A DNA stretch of 64,000 nucleotides from Gnetum montanum (GCA_015680685.1 MNCI01003715.1:14013-78012); one strand, 5' to 3'; shown: positions 1 to 10,885, counted from the stretch's first letter. Notes: generated from the letters alone by a model not told the origin. A program made the numbers and translations.

Positions 1-699
1 GGTACTCTCATAGTCGCTCATCATGGGATGAAACAATGCGATGTCACTGATCAGAGGAATGGACTTGGTCCTGATCTTGGAATGACAGTTTAGTGACACA
101 TTAATCATGCTTTACACGCAGGATTCATTGTGCCCTAGGTCAGTTACCTCATGTCCCAATCTCTACAATCCCTTCTATAGTTCATTTCATCTCGTTGTTC
201 ATGTAATTGTAGCTTATGTCTCGTATAGCGTAGAATTCTTACCTCATTCCAGTGATACTTACATGTGTGTGTTTTGTGGAACTAGTCTAGATTACATTAA
301 ACCCTTCTAGTGCCTATGAACATTTTAAGGTGTGGTTATGCAAGGGCATTATAGGTTGGAACCTACTTTAGGGAGGACCCACTTGCATGATTTTTGTAAT
401 TTTCACTCATAACACATCTTCCACACATCATCTATTAGCCTCAGCATATTGTCAACAATATTATTTCCCTTATTACTATCCCTCCGATTCAAACGTTCCT
501 ATGAACCATCACATAGCCTTTTTCTCTCCCTTACCATCTAAGGTCCTTATTGATAAATTCCACACCATCATCATTTTTGTGCCTTTAGAACTAGTTGAAT
601 TACCTTGGAACCCTTTATAACTCATCCAAATGTCCTTATTTTACATCATTTAATTTCAAAAAAATATTAAAAATTCGGTACATTCTATAAAGTGCCCTA
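1..699 (+). other. A1 post-integrase non-coding region
   Basis: No supportable gene. Words such as GATGTCACTGA, GGGAGGACCCACTTGCAT and a long pyrimidine-rich stretch recur in order at 22085-22500 (A4), 32800-33200 (A2) and, reversed, at 6640-6740 (A3). This is the family's spacer between integrase and the 3' ORF. The two short open frames here (107-310, 387-620) are not conserved in those copies. Confidence 0.7.
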
Positions 700-790
700 A
701 CTTTGATAGGTCACGATATCGTGTATGTGATATCGCGGCTACCACGATATCACGTCCAATATATATATATATATATATACAACCCCCCTC
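700..790 (+). promoter_or_regulatory. Internal promoter-like module: GATATC palindromes plus TATA run
   Basis: Several GATATC-type palindromes (710-752) are followed by an (AT)n TATA run at about 760-779 and a C-rich stretch. The same order, GATATC repeats then TATA, is found in the family A LTRs, where it is the likely U3 promoter. The equivalent place in A4 (inside 22664-22899, reverse strand in this assembly) has GATATC words followed by TATATATA. A2 has TATATATA at about 33466. It lies about 0.5 kb upstream of the 3' ORF ATG, so it may drive that ORF. Promoter activity is inference. Confidence 0.45.
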
Positions 791-1271
791 CACCACTTAA
801 CATCATCTGCAACTGTTCATGTGGGGGAAGGTTTTCAAATTTCTCTCTATGACTCGCAATTGCGCGTCCCTTGCTTTCATATCCATAACTCGCTCGCTGG
901 TCCTCTGATTTTCATTCTGTTTGAACCTACTTGAACCCAGAGTGTTCAGCTTAGTTGTGGGGGAGGGGCACATGCCAAATAGTGCATAATGTTTTTGAAA
1001 TTCTTCATTGCATGAAGGACATTATCAAGGGTAATTAGTTACAAAATTAAGGATAAATGTGCAAAAAATAATTTCATCTCCTTAGTTATACCAGGAAACT
1101 AGATTTGGAAACCACCTAAGTAAAGAGGATTCAATATTATAATCTTTTTGGGACATTTTCTCCTAATAAGTAACATCACATGGAGATAAAGCAAATTCAT
1201 TAAGGCAAGCAGTAAGGTATAACCTAACTTTGGTAACAACCTTACTAACGATTGGCCCTGTGTGATTGCAG
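791..1271 (+). promoter_or_regulatory. Leader of the 3' ORF ending in a splice-acceptor-like site
   Basis: No coding frame is supported. The stretch ends CTTACTAACG...TGTGATTGCAG immediately before the ATG at 1272. It resembles a branch point (CTAAC) and a 3' splice site. The AG directly before ATGGC is kept in A4 (AG 23201-23202) and A2 (AG 33908-33909). Athila elements are known to express their env-like 3' ORF from spliced or subgenomic RNA in some cases. The donor site cannot be seen here. Confidence 0.4.
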
Positions 1272-1991
1272 ATGGCCACGAAACACAGACAACATGAAGT
1301 TCCTGCTCAAGGTGTGATCAAGCAACCTAGGAGAGGTGAAAGAAAAGTTCCTACCAAACAACATGTAGAGTAGGAGGAACAATCATTTAGTATCCACCAA
1401 GAAGACCTTGCCATTGTACAATCAAGGTAGGCAGAAGGAGGAGCTGTTATAGTGTCTAAACAGGGAAGACATCTCACGTTGCCCTAGGATTGTGTTCAGG
1501 CCATCCATGAAAGGTCCATATTAACTACAGGGATCATGGAATTAAAATTTGAACTTTTCATAGAATTTTCTCTAAAGGTCGTTAGGGATCACCTTAAAGG
1601 GGAAACGTACCAATTTTGGCACAACAAAGAAGAAGGCACCACAGTTAACATTTGTGGTGTGATTTTTTATTTCTCTATTCAATCCATTTCAAAAGTATTA
1701 AACCTTCCAAATACAAGGACAAAGGTTGCTCAAAACCAGTTGGACACTTTCAGAACCGAGCAACTCGATAAACTGTTGACAAAGAATAAAAGGGTGGTGG
1801 AAGAAAAAGAGAAGGCTAACTAGGATGCCTCTATGGCACAAGCACAAACTTACATGCATGCCAAGGCACTCAATTCCTTACAAGAGGAGAAACTCCAAGC
1901 CATACTTCAATGCCATCAAATCCCAAGACTTGGAGCACAAGACAAAGGAAAGACATCCATGGAGGAGCCACCGCCACCAGGAACTACATGA
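1272..1991 (+). pseudogene. 3' accessory ORF of A1 (env-position ORF, plant-transposon-domain-like), internally deleted
   Basis: One frame runs from ATG 1272 to TGA 1989-1991, broken by four TAG codons. The N-terminus is basic (MATKHRQHE...). The middle contains YQFWHNKEEGTTVNICGV and a LNLPN motif near codon 140, which resembles the family Pfam calls putative plant transposon protein (PF20167); this was judged by eye. A coiled-coil-like segment (QLDTFRTEQLDKLLTKNKR) and the conserved tail MEEPPPPGTT follow. Against the A4 copy (about 2.75 kb) this one lacks roughly 1.1 kb after LNLPN and about 0.8 kb near the end, both without loss of frame. It occupies the env position of Athila elements, but no signal peptide or membrane segment is evident. 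Function unknown. Confidence 0.6.
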
Positions 1992-2183
1992 GTTCCACCT
2001 AATCTTGTAGTTATAGGATTTTCTTTTGTGTTCTTCGTGTTGTGTCTCAATTTTGTTCTAATTCCACACTATGGCATGAATCCATTCTAGTCAATCAATA
2101 ATCTCATACCTATCCACTATGTAATCAATGGAGGTTGTTCTCACTTTAACTCAAGGATGAGTTTTCATTCAGTTGTGGGGGTA
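1992..2183 (+). other. A1 3' UTR and polypurine tract
   Basis: Non-coding. The words TCAATCAATAATC and CTCAAGGATGAGTTTTCATT are shared with A2, A3, A4 and A5 at the same place. GTGGGGGTA at 2175-2183 abuts the LTR and is the polypurine tract used to prime plus-strand DNA. The equivalents are at 5876-5884 (-), 26088-26096, 36845-36853 and 37789-37797 (-). Confidence 0.7.
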
Positions 2184-2993
2184 TGATGAGTCATGAATTG
2201 TTGGATGCAATATCACAGCCTATCTCCTCATCTATAAATAAGAGGTAGGCAGATTTGGTAGGAATTTTTTTGGAAGTTTAAGTTTTGTAGTTTTTTGTAT
2301 TAAGGTAGAGACTTTTTGTAAGTTTTTCCTCTCAACCCTTTTCTCCCAGTGCATGCCCGCAGTGTGATGATTGTAATTATACGACATCCTTATTCGAGTG
2401 TGACATACCTAGACACACACATGACCGACAATAAAGATTGAGATTACTTCATCATTACAGCATCCACTTAGCTTAATTATTTAATTATTATTATTATTTA
2501 TTGCTATTTATTGCTTTCGTAATTAATATCTCTCTACCCTTATCTCTTTGTAATGCAAAATAAGTACAACTTAATCATGAGCATTTAAGTATGACTACTT
2601 GGTAACCCAGTAGCGTACCTAGGCCATGTGCTTGGTAATCCCAATGGTAGTTGTGCATAAGGTCCAAGATGTGTATGGATAATTAAGGAACAGATGCTCA
2701 TTGCACTCAAGCTAGTTTAGATTCTCTCTCATCCTCTCTCTCTCCTAGCATAGTTAATATTATTTTCCATCATACCTAGGAGTAGCATTAGTGTAGGAAC
2801 ACATCATACACCTCACTCTGGACTAAACCATATGTGATAAAGCTAATACTAGTCTAGGTGGGAAGAAAATGAACTACAATCTACGAGTAAGTTTCTAGAT
2901 ACCACAACTAGCTCGTCTATAGAGTTCGACCAGATCATGCGTGAAACTCTCATATTCATATGGTTGAGTGTAGGGGTACCTCGCCACTCATCA
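2184..2993 (+). repeat. A1 3' LTR, 810 bp
   Basis: It starts TGATGAGTCATGA directly after the polypurine tract and ends GCCACTCATCA, a perfect 8-bp terminal inverted repeat (TGATGAGT/ACTCATCA). A TATAAATA box lies at 2233-2240 and an AATAAAGATTGAGATTACTTC poly(A)-like region near 2431-2451, both shared with the other family A LTRs. The GATATC cluster found in U3 of the other copies is largely lost. No primer-binding site follows the LTR; gag sequence does, so this is a 3' end. Confidence 0.85.
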
Positions 2994-3190
2994 AATGACA
3001 AGTATCAAATGTAATCTTGAGTGTCCAACTTGAGAAAGCTAATCCAAGGTTGGAGATAAGGAAGGTATGAACCCTTGGGTGTAGCCATGGGCAAGTACTA
3101 TTCTCTTTTGTAGTGATGCCCTTATCATGGTTATTCTCAAAGGGAGTAACTTCGCCATATCATAGATGGACTTCGATCAGAAACTAGGGG
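2994..3190 (+). pseudogene. A2 gag, fragment 1
   Basis: The sequence matches 19770-19935 of A4 in order (CAAGTATCAAA..., ATCCAAGG-TGGAGATAAG, ATGAACCCTT). It is the middle of the gag capsid region, just after the residues FNEKYQ in A4. The piece is bounded on the left by the A1 LTR and on the right by a Tat-type LTR. The N-terminal part of A2 gag and its 5' LTR are expected to the left of A1, outside the window. Confidence 0.7.
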
Positions 3191-5044
3191 TGACGTCTGA
3201 AAATGTCAATGGCTAGAACACCGAGAGGTCAATAAGCATACATCCTAACCCCAAATTCATGTGAGGGCCATGCTAGGAAATGGAAATGAGGTTTCCTAAA
3301 TAATGTTGTCGATTAGATAGGGACCTATGCGGTGTTAAAACGACTGTATGTGAGAAGGGTTTATATTGCATCATGCACGGACATTGGGATTGGCTAAGCT
3401 GGAGTGTAGCAGGGTGTCTCAACCTAAAAAAAGTAATGTGAGTATGCAAATATGTATCAAATAGTAGAAAAGTGTAAGAGTTATGCTTAATATTAAAGAA
3501 AAATGCTTGGAAAAGAAATGGAACAGAGCTTAAGAATGAAAAAATGCACCACCCCAGAAATGGGGAGCGTAACTATGGCTAGATGAGAGGTGAAAATGGT
3601 ATGTAGCATTAGACAAGCACAGTGGTAGTGTATTAGTGTATTCACAGTTTGTAGGATGCCTAGGATGTGGAGCTAACAACTATAGTGGAGACTGAACCTG
3701 CTGGGTTGGCTGTTGCTGTGTTTTGCAGGTGCAATGGTGGACTATGTTTTGGGAGGTGCCAAGGTGCAAAGCTCATATGCTCAGGTGCGAGAGTGCTAGG
3801 GATGCTCAAAAAGTTAAAATTCCCAATGCTCTTTTAATTTGCCAACCCCTAGAGTGCCGAACATCGAGGTATTTATAGGGCTAGGTTTAGCATGAAACAT
3901 GAATTGGGTGCCATGTGGCATGAGCATAGATGGGGTTATATTGACATGTTATGCTCTCATGAGAGTAGCAAAGTGTTATGCTCTAAAGAATAACAACGGG
4001 TCCCCAAAGACTATTGAACTGTGACTACACTGCCTAGATTGCATGTGCTAGAGTTTGAGAGATCACAGTGTACCTAAAAATAGTAAAATAATACAACTTG
4101 GAGGCTACGCTCTAAGACTATGTCTTCCCCTCTTTCAAGTAGGGTTAAGCATAGGAATAGTTTTGGGGGTCAATGGGGATGCAAAAGAAATACAAATTGC
4201 TGATCTTGGTAGCTAGAGGATCATTGGAGTTGGGATGAAGGTTGATGCTGAGTTCTGGTGGCTTTTAGATGCTATCAAAAGATTTTTTCTAACGTCAAGC
4301 TGGCTATGCTCTACAGTGTAACATAACACTCAGTGAAAATTTTCAAAATTTTGATGTTTCACATTGGTTATGCTAGATATGATGGGGAGTGTAGCAGGGA
4401 CACTTAGCCAAATTTTGATGAAATTTGTAATCTTATTTCATGGTATGCTGGCTACGCTCTGGGGCATAGTAGGAGATGTAGCCTCAGAAGTTAGAAAATG
4501 TGCCAAATGTATCTTCCATGTCGAGTTAACTTGATAGATCCTTGTTCAACACTTAGGCAAAACTAGGTACTAGAACTTGTGCCATGTTGGCTATGCTAGG
4601 GAGCATAGCAAGCATGACAACCCAAGAGATAGAAAATTTTCCAAACTATTTTTGCCATCTTGAGAAATTCTGACAACCTCTAGCCTAGTACTTTGGCAAA
4701 CTAGCCATTAGAACATGTGCTACAATGGGGAGTGTAGCAAGCGTGACAACCTAGGAGATAGAAAATCTACCACTTCTAGCTTGACACTTGGGAAAATTTT
4801 CCATGGAAGTGTGTGCTACATGGGGGAGTGTTGTAGGTATATTTAGAGTGTAGCATCACACTTAGAAAAATTTTCATGCAACTACTGCTAACACTTAGAA
4901 AAATTTTGCAAAACAAGCCTCAATGTGTGCTATGCTGGGTACACTAAAGAGCAATGCACCAACACTTAGAAAAAATTTGCCAAGTTTTGATACTTAGACA
5001 AATTTTTTATTGAAATGAAAAATCCCAAAACTAGTGGTGTTACA
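3191..5044 (-). repeat. Solo LTR of the Tat-like family B, inserted in A2 gag
   Basis: Read on the minus strand it begins TGTAACACCACTAG at 5044 and ends ...CATTTTCAGACGTCA at 3191. The end segment (GAACACCGAGAGGT, GAGGGCCATGCT) matches the B1 LTR (38355-40158) and the LTR at 52102. A TATAAATA box is at 3877-3870 (-). Interspersed CTACGCTC-AGAGCATAGC words (for example near 4450 and 4590) are typical of this family. No internal domain is attached and A2 gag continues on both sides, so this is a solo LTR left by recombination. The flanking 5-mers are not identical; the target duplication is eroded. Confidence 0.75.
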
Positions 5045-5570
5045 CCAAGAGAACTTCTGGGGTTTATGCCTAAGAGAGACTATTAAACTTAGAGCCCATT
5101 AGATCTAAAATCTCATTGAACATGTTGCCAAAGAAGAAGGAGAGTTAAGAAAGAGAGAAAGTGCTAATGAGTATAACTAGGACCCTTCCATAAGAAATAG
5201 GAAAGTTTAGTTTTATGACTATGAGGAGGAGGCACCACTTGATGAGGTGGTGCAACAAAAGAGCTTGTTGATCCAAAATTCTATTTCAAAAATTTTGGTT
5301 AAGATAGACAAAATGTGGGATTATTTGAAGGAAAAGTTCCAAATTGCTCTAAAAATAGTAGAGGCATTCAAAGAGAAAATTAGTGATCATGATCATAGGA
5401 GAAGGAAGGAAGCTAAACATGTCCACCAAAGGGGTAAGAGCAAGGCTGCTGTAGTAGAGGAGGTTGTGGAGTGCAAATTAGATGATGATGGGGGATGTGA
5501 CGTTTGCCAATATGAACATCCTAAGGGATGTTGTCCTATTGGATCACACTTGTAGGAATCTATTCTAGAT
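5045..5570 (+). pseudogene. A2 gag, C-terminal fragment with nucleocapsid-like zinc knuckle
   Basis: The frame is recognisable from about 5045 and open from 5247 to 5555. It encodes a charged helical region (KIDKMWDYLKEKFQ, DHDHRRRKEAKHVHQRGKSK) and the motif CDVCQYEHPKGCCP, spaced C-x2-C-x3-H-x4-C, as in Athila gag proteins. A3 has the same block on the minus strand (near 12120-12390) and A4 a decayed form (20174-20503). Role: RNA binding in the virus-like particle. Similarity stops near 5570, where a truncated LTR of A3 starts. About 0.75 kb of the gag-PR linker is missing before A2 resumes in PR at 14522. Confidence 0.75.
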
Positions 5571-5579
5571 GCTTCAAGG

Positions 5580-5875
5580 TTTATCATAAACTTCATCTTT
5601 ATTGCCGTACACAAGGTATGCTTAGGTACACAATGCTTGAATAAAGGTCCATTTACTTTATGACTCCTACTGTGGACACACAAAAATAATTCTAACTCTA
5701 GGAGGGAGAAAAGGCAAGAGTTCGACTAAGGGTCTAACTTACTATTGCAAAACCAAGTGCACCCGCCTCTTATTTATAGATAAGGAGATAGGTCCCAATA
5801 TTGGGTATTCAACATCACATGCTAGGCTCTGATATCGTGGACTTGATATTGTGGCCCCGATATTGCAGTTCATCA
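5580..5875 (-). repeat. A3 3' LTR, truncated
   Basis: On the minus strand it begins TGATGAACTGCAATATC at 5875, right after the polypurine tract. It contains a GATATC-type cluster (5795-5870) and a TATAAATA box (5778-5771). It then follows the R region of the other LTRs (GAATAAAGGTCC, TCTTTATT) until about 5580, where homology is lost. The U5 half, including the terminal ACTCATCA, is gone. Confidence 0.75.
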
Positions 5876-5992
5876 TACCCCCACGACTAAATGAAAACTC
5901 ATCCTCAAGTTCCTTACAAAATATTGGGAAGGTATGGGATTATTGACTAATTGACAACTGACGGTGGAATGGGATGACAAACTCAATGTGGG
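5876..5992 (-). other. A3 polypurine tract and 3' UTR remnant
   Basis: GTGGGGGTA (minus) at 5884-5876 abuts the LTR. Upstream on the minus strand lies the same 3' UTR seen at 1992-2183, broken off at the inverted-repeat element that starts at 5993. No coding frame. Confidence 0.6.
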
Positions 5993-6395
5993 ATGTCATA
6001 ACCACAACTCAGCCAAGTGAATAGATCAATAAGCATATTACAACATTAGTGTTCATGACCATCGTGGTGAACACTTGTACATAAATGACATCCAAGCCTT
6101 TATTTGGTAGCTTGAAGAGAAAGAGAGAGAGAGAAAGAATATGAAGTGTGTTACCACCAATTTCAAGATTGTGCCTCCCATTATTTATCCATAGCCACGC
6201 TGCCAAACTTGCTCCTTTTGCAAATGCTCCAATTTCGATCCATCCTTATTTCTTCCTCCAATCCTAGTACATTGTTTGTATGATCGCTATCTTCACACAC
6301 CACACAGTCACAAATGAGCAAGGATAGATAAACCACAACGCAATTGATACCTTGCCTTGATATGAAGCGCATTGGCTGAGTTGTGGTTATGACAT
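5993..6395. mobile_element. MITE-like element with perfect 24-bp terminal inverted repeats
   Basis: The 24 bases from 5993 (ATGTCATAACCACAACTCAG...) are the exact reverse complement of 6372-6395. The interior (355 bp) holds a GA microsatellite (about 6118-6141) and no convincing ORF. Nothing like it occurs at the same place in A1, A2, A4 or A5, so it is an extra insertion. Size and structure fit a non-autonomous DNA transposon. No clear target duplication is visible, so the superfamily is undetermined. Confidence 0.6.
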
Positions 6396-7825
6396 AAACT
6401 AGTTCGGAGATTTATCATAGGTGACTACCCAAGATGTAGGGGTTAGGCAAATAGTAGAATGGAAAAAATTGAAAAATTTATGCTAGGGTTTCCACGACTA
6501 AGAGTAAACCTCTTGTAGCTATAAGATGGAAAAATATGAGGAACAAGAAAGATGGGAAAAAATAACAATGACAACACCAATAAAATGGATGTCATGGATG
6601 GGGATGAAACAAGAAATGATTAATTGTAGGAAATGTTTAAGGGAAAGAAGTTAACAATTGCACCAAAAAGGAATGCTAGTGGGTCCTCCCCAAAGCAAGT
6701 TTGTGTCCTTAATTCCCTAACAAACCCACAAACCAAAGAGTTCATAGGCTCTAGGGATGTCATTCGGAAGAAAGAGTTAAAAACTTACCCATGAGAATTT
6801 ACCAAAGAAAAATAATGCATCAACCCAAAGACGGACTAATGATGAAACCGACAATGAGGTGGAAAATAGGAAGAAAGATGGAGAGGAGAGAATGGAATGG
6901 AATCCTACGGACAAGGTTGTGTAAAGTCCCTTATGTATTTTATGGTTAATGTGACTGAGTATAACTCATCCTAAATCTAGACTCAAACAAACCACATCTA
7001 ATGACCTCACATCAACACACTTGACTAATCCATCCACTTGAAGTAACAAGAATGATTTCACAAATATTCACCACCATTTTGAGGAGAGCGAGATGGAGAA
7101 GTAGGAAGTGAGAAAGGGCCTTTCTAGTTCAAGCATGGGTAACATGTCTTTCTAGTTCCATAACCAATGCTTATAGCCCATACTTCATTATTACGTCTAA
7201 GGGGTGTGCTTTGAATTCTCACTTTCTCTCTCTCTCTCTTTTGTGATAACCACACCATGCAAAGACTTATTTTTATTCACTCAGCTTCCTGATATTTGAA
7301 CAATGTCAGAATGGTGGAAAACCCAAGAAAAAGCATCCAAGGAACTAAGAGAATGGCTACCACAAATGCATCAAATCCCCTTGAAGTCACACCCTTTTCA
7401 TCCTTTGAGTCTTTCCTTGGTTTGAAAAATACCCAATCACTAATTTATTAACAAATTTACTTAGAAAAAGGGGACTGTACAGTTCCAAGCCAAAGGAGAC
7501 CATAGAGTTGTATGGATGAGTGGACAATGTGGACTCATTGCCTATTTTACCAAAAGAACTATACCTTGATATCAGCATCATAATTCAAAGGCAAAAACCA
7601 AACATTAGCAATAAATATGATATAATTCAATCCACCATCATGAGCACTTATTTGATGACAAATAAAAGTGAATTAAGCAAACAAAGAAATATTAAAAATA
7701 TGAACAATGGTGTAAAACAAAAATAAGAAAGATTGAAAAAATGCATAAAACAAAAACGTGTAGAAAAAAATGTGTAAAATAAAAATGTGTAAAAAAATTC
7801 AAAAATAATTGAGGGCCTAGAATGG
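6396..7825 (-). other. A3 post-integrase non-coding region
   Basis: No gene. Read on the minus strand it follows the spacer of A1, A2 and A4: GGTCCTCCCC near 6700, CCACACCATGCAAAGACTTA at 7250-7269, and a T-rich stretch with repeated TTTTACAC words at 7690-7810, which also opens A2's spacer at 27025-27145. A CT microsatellite lies at 7220-7240. The 3' accessory ORF expected between this spacer and the polypurine tract is missing. Confidence 0.6.
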
Positions 7826-8940
7826 CTAGCATAGGTGGCCATCTTCCCCACGACTGAGTTGGAAGGAGGAGATCCAAAATAATGAGCAAGATTGTCCACC
7901 AATAGAGGTAGCATGTGTACTAGCTATCCTAAGCTCATGGAAAGGTTTGGTTTGTTGCACGTTGACCAACAGTCTCTGGTCTAGGCTCTTAGGTCTGTAT
8001 ATTGTCATGGCCCCCAAAGGAAAAGTTGCATAAATAATATAAGGTCCTTCCCACAGTGTTTGAAATTTAGTACATTGTGGCACATGTGTGGGATTCCAGT
8101 GGAGAACCTTATCTCCTAGTTGATATTTAACTTTCCTAATTCTTAGTTCATGACATTGTTTATTGAATTCCTTGTGCAATTCATTAGATGATAGGGCAGC
8201 TAGTCAGTTTTCATCTAGCAAGTTAAGGGTTACTAACCATTGTTTCTATGCTAGATCAAGGTCAAGGTTGAGGTCACATGTCGTGGATAGTATATAAATC
8301 TTAGTTTCAATAGGAAGTGTTGGAAGTTTTCTGTACACTTACTCGTAGGGAGAGAAACTTGTAGGGAGTTTTCATGTAGACTGGTATGCCGAAAGAACAT
8401 CATTCAGTTTAGTGCTCCAATCTCACCTATACTTGCTAATAGTTCTTGTCAATATTTTCGTAATCTCCCTATTGGTGACCTCTGCTTGAATATTCGCTTG
8501 GGGGTGGTATGGTGTAGTCAATTTATGCTCAACCCCTAAATGTTGCATTAATTTCCAAAAATTTGCACCTATGAAGTGTGTACCATTATCTAAAATAAGT
8601 GCACGCAACACACCAAACTTGTTCACGATTTGTTGTTGAACAAATCGTGTAGCTGTAGATGATGTACAATCTTTAACAAAAGCTGCTTCAGTGCATCTTG
8701 TTAGGTAGTCAACTACAACTACGATATATGCTTTTCCACTGGACATTGGTGTAATGGGCCCTATAAAATCAATTCTCCAAATGTTGAAGGGCTCTAACGG
8801 TTGAATCCATTGTTGCAAACCCTCCACTCTAGCAATCATTCCCCCATCACATTGACAACACTCACAAGATTGCACGAAATGATGGATTTCCTAAAACAAT
8901 GTAGGCCAATAATATCCTGAAAGTAAGATCTTGATGACCA
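7826..8940 (-). pseudogene. A3 integrase
   Basis: Cuts and joins element DNA into the host genome; acts in the nucleus. On the minus strand the HHCC zinc-finger end is seen as HHFVQSCECCQCDGG (about 8940-8840). The catalytic core follows with D in IDFIGP, D in LDNGTHF and E in QAEVTNREI, the usual DD35E layout, up to about 8423. The C-terminal region LGDKVLHWNP...LWEGPYIIY is at 8179-7826 after a frame break between 8423 and 8180. The wording ITKILTRTISKYR and the core context fit the Athila lineage. The uninterrupted C-terminus here shows where A4 broke the A2 integrase tail. Confidence 0.85.
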
Positions 8941-9199
8941 TTTGTCTCCCAACTTAATGACCCCCACAAGGACCCTCATGAGCATCTTGGAGAACTTGCA
9001 GTTGATCTATATCTGGAACACACCATCGAACCAAGCTATCGGGACACACTTTGTAAAGTTGCCCATTGATCTCCATAAAGTACTTGGCTTAGTGAAGAAA
9101 CTATTGTTTCTTCTTAAGGTTTAACTCTTGTGGTGTTTGTTGGGTGAGGAGATAGGTAAGAATGCTACTATACTAGTTTGTCTCCATGGGTGATTGATT

Positions 9200-10600
9200 A
9201 TTCACTACACCAGCAAAGAGGAATTCATTTGGGAAATGATCAAAAATTGGATACTCATCCTCTTTGTTGTTCTATCACAACCAAGATGAATGATCAGCAA
9301 CTACATTCTCGGTGCCTTTGTGATCGATCATCATTAAATTGAACACTTGTAAGATTACAAGCCATCATATGATACGAGGGCTTACCATTGGCTTATTCAT
9401 GAGGAACCAAATTGCACTATGATTTGTATGTATATATACTTTATATCCCAATACATAGTGTCTAAACTTTTCTAGTGCAAACACTAAAATCATTAATTCT
9501 TTCTCTGTGCTAGTGTAGTTAAGTTGTGCACCAGTGATACTTTTACTTGAATAGTGAATGTAATAAGGATGATTTTGGTCATCTAACTATGTAAGTATGA
9601 CTCCTAAGGCATAGTTGGACCCGTCAATCATGATATGGAATGGTTTGGACTAGTTAGGAGCTTGTAGAATGGGTGTTTCTATTAGCTTCTGTTTCAAAGT
9701 TTGGAAAGCTATTTCACATTCCCTAGTTCATTCAAAAGGTATGTCCTTTTTTGTTAATTCTACCAATGATTTGGAAACCTTTGAAAAGTTCTTAATAAAT
9801 CTCCTATAGGAGCCAGTGTGTCCAAGGAATGACTGAATATCTTTGACAGTTTCCAATTGACAGGTAATTCCTTGGATAACTTTGATTTTCTCACAGTCTA
9901 TATCTATCCCTGTGTGTGAGATTTTGTGCCCTAGTACTACACCTTCTTGGACCATTAAATGGCTTTTCTACCAGTTGAGCCTCAAATTGGTTTCTACACA
10001 TCTTTTTAACACTTACTCTAACTAGTCCAAGGCTTGATCAAAGTTTGCTCCATAAGTGGAGAAGTCATTGAAATGTTGTAGGGGCATTGCACAAGCCAAA
10101 CGACATCTATTTGTATGCAAATGTTTCCCAAGGACTACTGAACATAGTCTTGGCTTGGTCTTCTGGGGCCATTTGTATTTGGTTATATCTGCTATATCCA
10201 TCTAGAAAACTGTAATAGCGATGCCCTATGATGGTGTCTAGGACTTCATCAACAAATGGCAATGGAAAGTGATCTTTGAATGTTTTCATATTTAGTAGCC
10301 TAAAATCTATGCACACCCTCCATTTTCCTTCCTTTTTAGGCATAATAATGAAGAGGCTAACCCATTCGCTATCAAAAATGGGGTATATGAACCCAACCTT
10401 GAGAAGCTATTCGATTTCTTCCTTAACTACTTGCTTTAGCTTTGGGTTCAATCATCTCTGCAGTTGTCTTTGAGGCTTCATGGAGGGGTTGGTGTAAATT
10501 CTTTCCTAGCATATCCTAGGGTCTATTCCAGTTAATTTAGAATATGACTAAGCAAAGTCTTTCAACCATTTATTTATCACCTTTAGCAATCTCTCTTTTT
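9200..10600 (-). pseudogene. A3 reverse transcriptase and RNase H
   Basis: Copies element RNA into DNA in the particle. On the minus strand are seen PKKEGKWRVCIDFRLLN, DHFPLPFVDEVLDT, FLDGYSRYNQI and APEDQAKT (10343-10107), then FGLCNAP-TFQ. The segment that should carry the catalytic FMDD box is deleted near 10060: the frame jumps from TTFQ to DFSTYG. The connection MVQEGVVLGHKISHTG...SFLGHTGSYRRFIKNFSK follows (9955-9728). RNase H (TEKELMILVFALEKFRHY, HTNHSAIWFLMNKP) covers about 9560-9260. Wording and order match Athila-type elements, with one RNase H. There are many stops and the enzyme is dead. Confidence 0.85.
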
Positions 10601-10885
10601 TTTTGCAGAGTAAGCTTCATGTTAAAAATTATTGGTTCTCATTTTTAAGGAATGTGTATTCCATACTAGTGGATAATGGATTTAGCTCAAGGGGCTGCTG
10701 CTTAAATTTCTCAAAGATTTTCAACTTCCCCTAGTTGATATTTTAAGGCTAAGACGTGGGAGTTGGTAGTGGACTTGCTCTAATGTATCTATGCTATCAA
10801 TGTAAGTGCAAGTCAAACCCTCAATTTTTTCCATGCATATGATTGAACTGCTTTCTTGATTAGTTGTCAGCCACTAGGTGCCTTC

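Larger units (their letters stand above)
1..2993 (+). mobile_element. A1: 3' part of an Athila-like Ty3/gypsy retrotransposon
   Basis: The part seen holds the non-coding stretch after pol, an internal promoter-like module, the 3' accessory ORF, a polypurine tract and the 3' LTR. The 5' part lies left of the window. The same order of blocks recurs in A2 (32059-36908) and A4 (21360-26963). The LTR ends exactly at 2993 and the next base continues the gag frame of another family member (A2). A1 is therefore best read as an insertion in the gag gene of A2, with 2994-2998 (AATGA) as the expected right-hand target duplication; its left partner is outside the window. Confidence 0.8.

Noticed and set aside
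107-620. Two short open frames (107-310 and 387-620, plus)
   Set aside because: They lie in the family A spacer and are not open or conserved in the same spacer of A2, A3 or A4.
760-779. (AT)n run as a simple microsatellite only
   Set aside because: Kept as part of a promoter-like module because A4 has a TATA at the same place behind GATATC words; the run itself may still be just a repeat.
5393-5683. 96-codon minus-strand frame over the A2 gag tail
   Set aside because: It is the shadow of the gag zinc-knuckle frame on the plus strand and crosses into the A3 LTR.
6009-6372. Two minus-strand frames inside the inverted-repeat element
   Set aside because: Short, composition follows a GA microsatellite, no motif. 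No transposase is supported.
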